The notes below the pieces were generated by a model. That model searched no databases. It was not told where the DNA came from and was given only the letters and a program-made list of their open reading frames with translations. The position numbers and the translations under genes were made by a program. A stretch of 64,000 bases of DNA from Angiostrongylus vasorum (lineage: Eukaryota > Nematoda > Chromadorea > Rhabditida > Metastrongylidae): contig JADANN010000218.1 of the NCBI GenBank assembly GCA_018806985.1, positions 434,001-498,000 of the forward strand, in the 5' to 3' direction. Shown here in pieces: positions 62,941 to 64,000 of the stretch. The first letter of the stretch is position 1; every line of letters begins with the position of its first letter.

Positions 62941-64000
62941 TGGATATTTATGCACACTTAATGGAGTTTTTCGTAACGTTTTTATTTTTCTAACCCGGTT
63001 AAAAAGTGTTCCAAAAGTAATACGGTAACAACGACTGGGAATACAGTAACCAATCCAAGTGAAGTTTAGTGGAAAACTTGTTATAGGGTCCAATTCGATG
63101 TTATTATAGAAAAAAGTGCTAGTAGATATCCGAAGCGACTCATAGATTTGCCGTAAGCTAGAAAAAAGTAGCCGCCTCTTTTGCTACGAAATATCATATT
63201 TCTGAAGATTTCTAGATTAGAAAATTACAAATTGAGCTTTGAAAGAGCCGAAACCTATGAAAAAAAGTTTATAGATGAAAATTCTCCTCTAAATGGTTAA
63301 AAAATGGATTCACTGTGGAGAGAAAACGGTGGACAGGTGAGGGTGGCGGGCGATTCGATACTGGGAGAACGCCAGCTGTTCCACTCAAGCCACCATATCA
63401 CCCTATGATTGGTGAAGCTTCTTTCAGACGTAAAATTGCAGAATGCAACTTTTTTCATGAAGTAGACAACCAGTCATAATGAAATAATTACACGAAGTCT
63501 TAATTTAACTCAAACCCAACTTATTTTTCAACAACAAGAGGTTTTTCGGAGAAAGCTATCATAGCATTACGACTTCGTAGTGAAATTTGAGGATAATGAA
63601 AGAGAAGAAATGAAAAAGTCGATAACCAAGCCACATTTCATGTAACTTGTTAATGCGAAAATATTGATTGATGACCTAGAAAGTAGATTTACTGCATGAA
63701 AACGATGAATGGTAAAGAATGGGTTGTTTATTACAACCATGATTAGAGATTCTCTGGATTTCATTTGGAACAGCAAAAAATCAATGATATATGAAGGCAC
63801 GTGCGATTGAGGAGAAAGGAACGGATGACTTGGAGGGAACTAAGAAAAGTGAAAAATAGAGAGGAGAAGAAAGAAACGGTAAGAAGTGATGAAGGATGAA
63901 AAGTATTAGAAGGCATTTTTAAAAAGTTAAGCACAGGGAAAAAAATGTAGATAGGGAAAAAAATTATGAAAGGACAGTAGATTTTTCTTAAGATTATAAA
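62941..64000. other. Right edge; nothing seen
   Basis: AT-rich sequence with no repeat family from this window, no RNA gene and no supportable coding exon. Confidence 0.45.

Overview
The window is nematode genomic DNA. Two genes in tandem on the plus strand and one Hox gene on the minus strand could be rebuilt exon by exon. All their splice junctions close in phase. Introns are many and often filled with repeats, likely trans-splice acceptors precede the starts of the first two genes, and the encoded proteins look most like nematode orthologues. A hookworm or another strongylid parasite is the likeliest source. The repeats support this: RTE-clade retrotransposons, a bandit/Hsmar1-like mariner and tRNA-derived SINEs. 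The species itself is inferred, not shown.

Layout. 1-741 is the 5' part of an RTE retrotransposon on the minus strand. 742-2795 is repeat-rich. 2796-8413 (+) is a ten-exon gene for a TRMT10C/MRPP1-like protein, the mitochondrial RNase P methyltransferase subunit. 9051-22699 (+) is a nineteen-exon gene for DNA ligase IV (lig-4, 723 residues in my model). 22700-38684 is a 16 kb gap without a gene I can support. 38685-51318 (-) is a Hox gene of the lin-39 (Dfd/Scr) type with a YPWM motif and a homeodomain split over three exons. 51319-57558 is the upstream region of lin-39, with no gene seen but a foldback repeat holding a mammalian L1-like fragment. 57559-58851 is a decayed mariner element. 59701-62940 is a near full-length but broken RTE element. 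62941-64000 shows nothing.

The first two genes could form an operon: same strand, 637 bp apart, each with a pyrimidine-rich AG site just before its ATG. The ligase and the Hox gene are convergent. From memory their C. elegans orthologues lie on the same cosmid (C07H6), so this looks like conserved microsynteny.

The repeat load is uneven. The first two genes carry a dozen SINE-type insertions in their introns, while the 51 kb-to-22.7 kb Hox neighbourhood carries few. The observations most worth a second look are: the mammalian L1-like fragment inside a nematode foldback repeat; the natural histidine at the ligase IV position equal to human R278; a 46 bp near-perfect copy of a ligase exon inside an upstream ligase intron; and the ligase ending right after its first BRCT domain.
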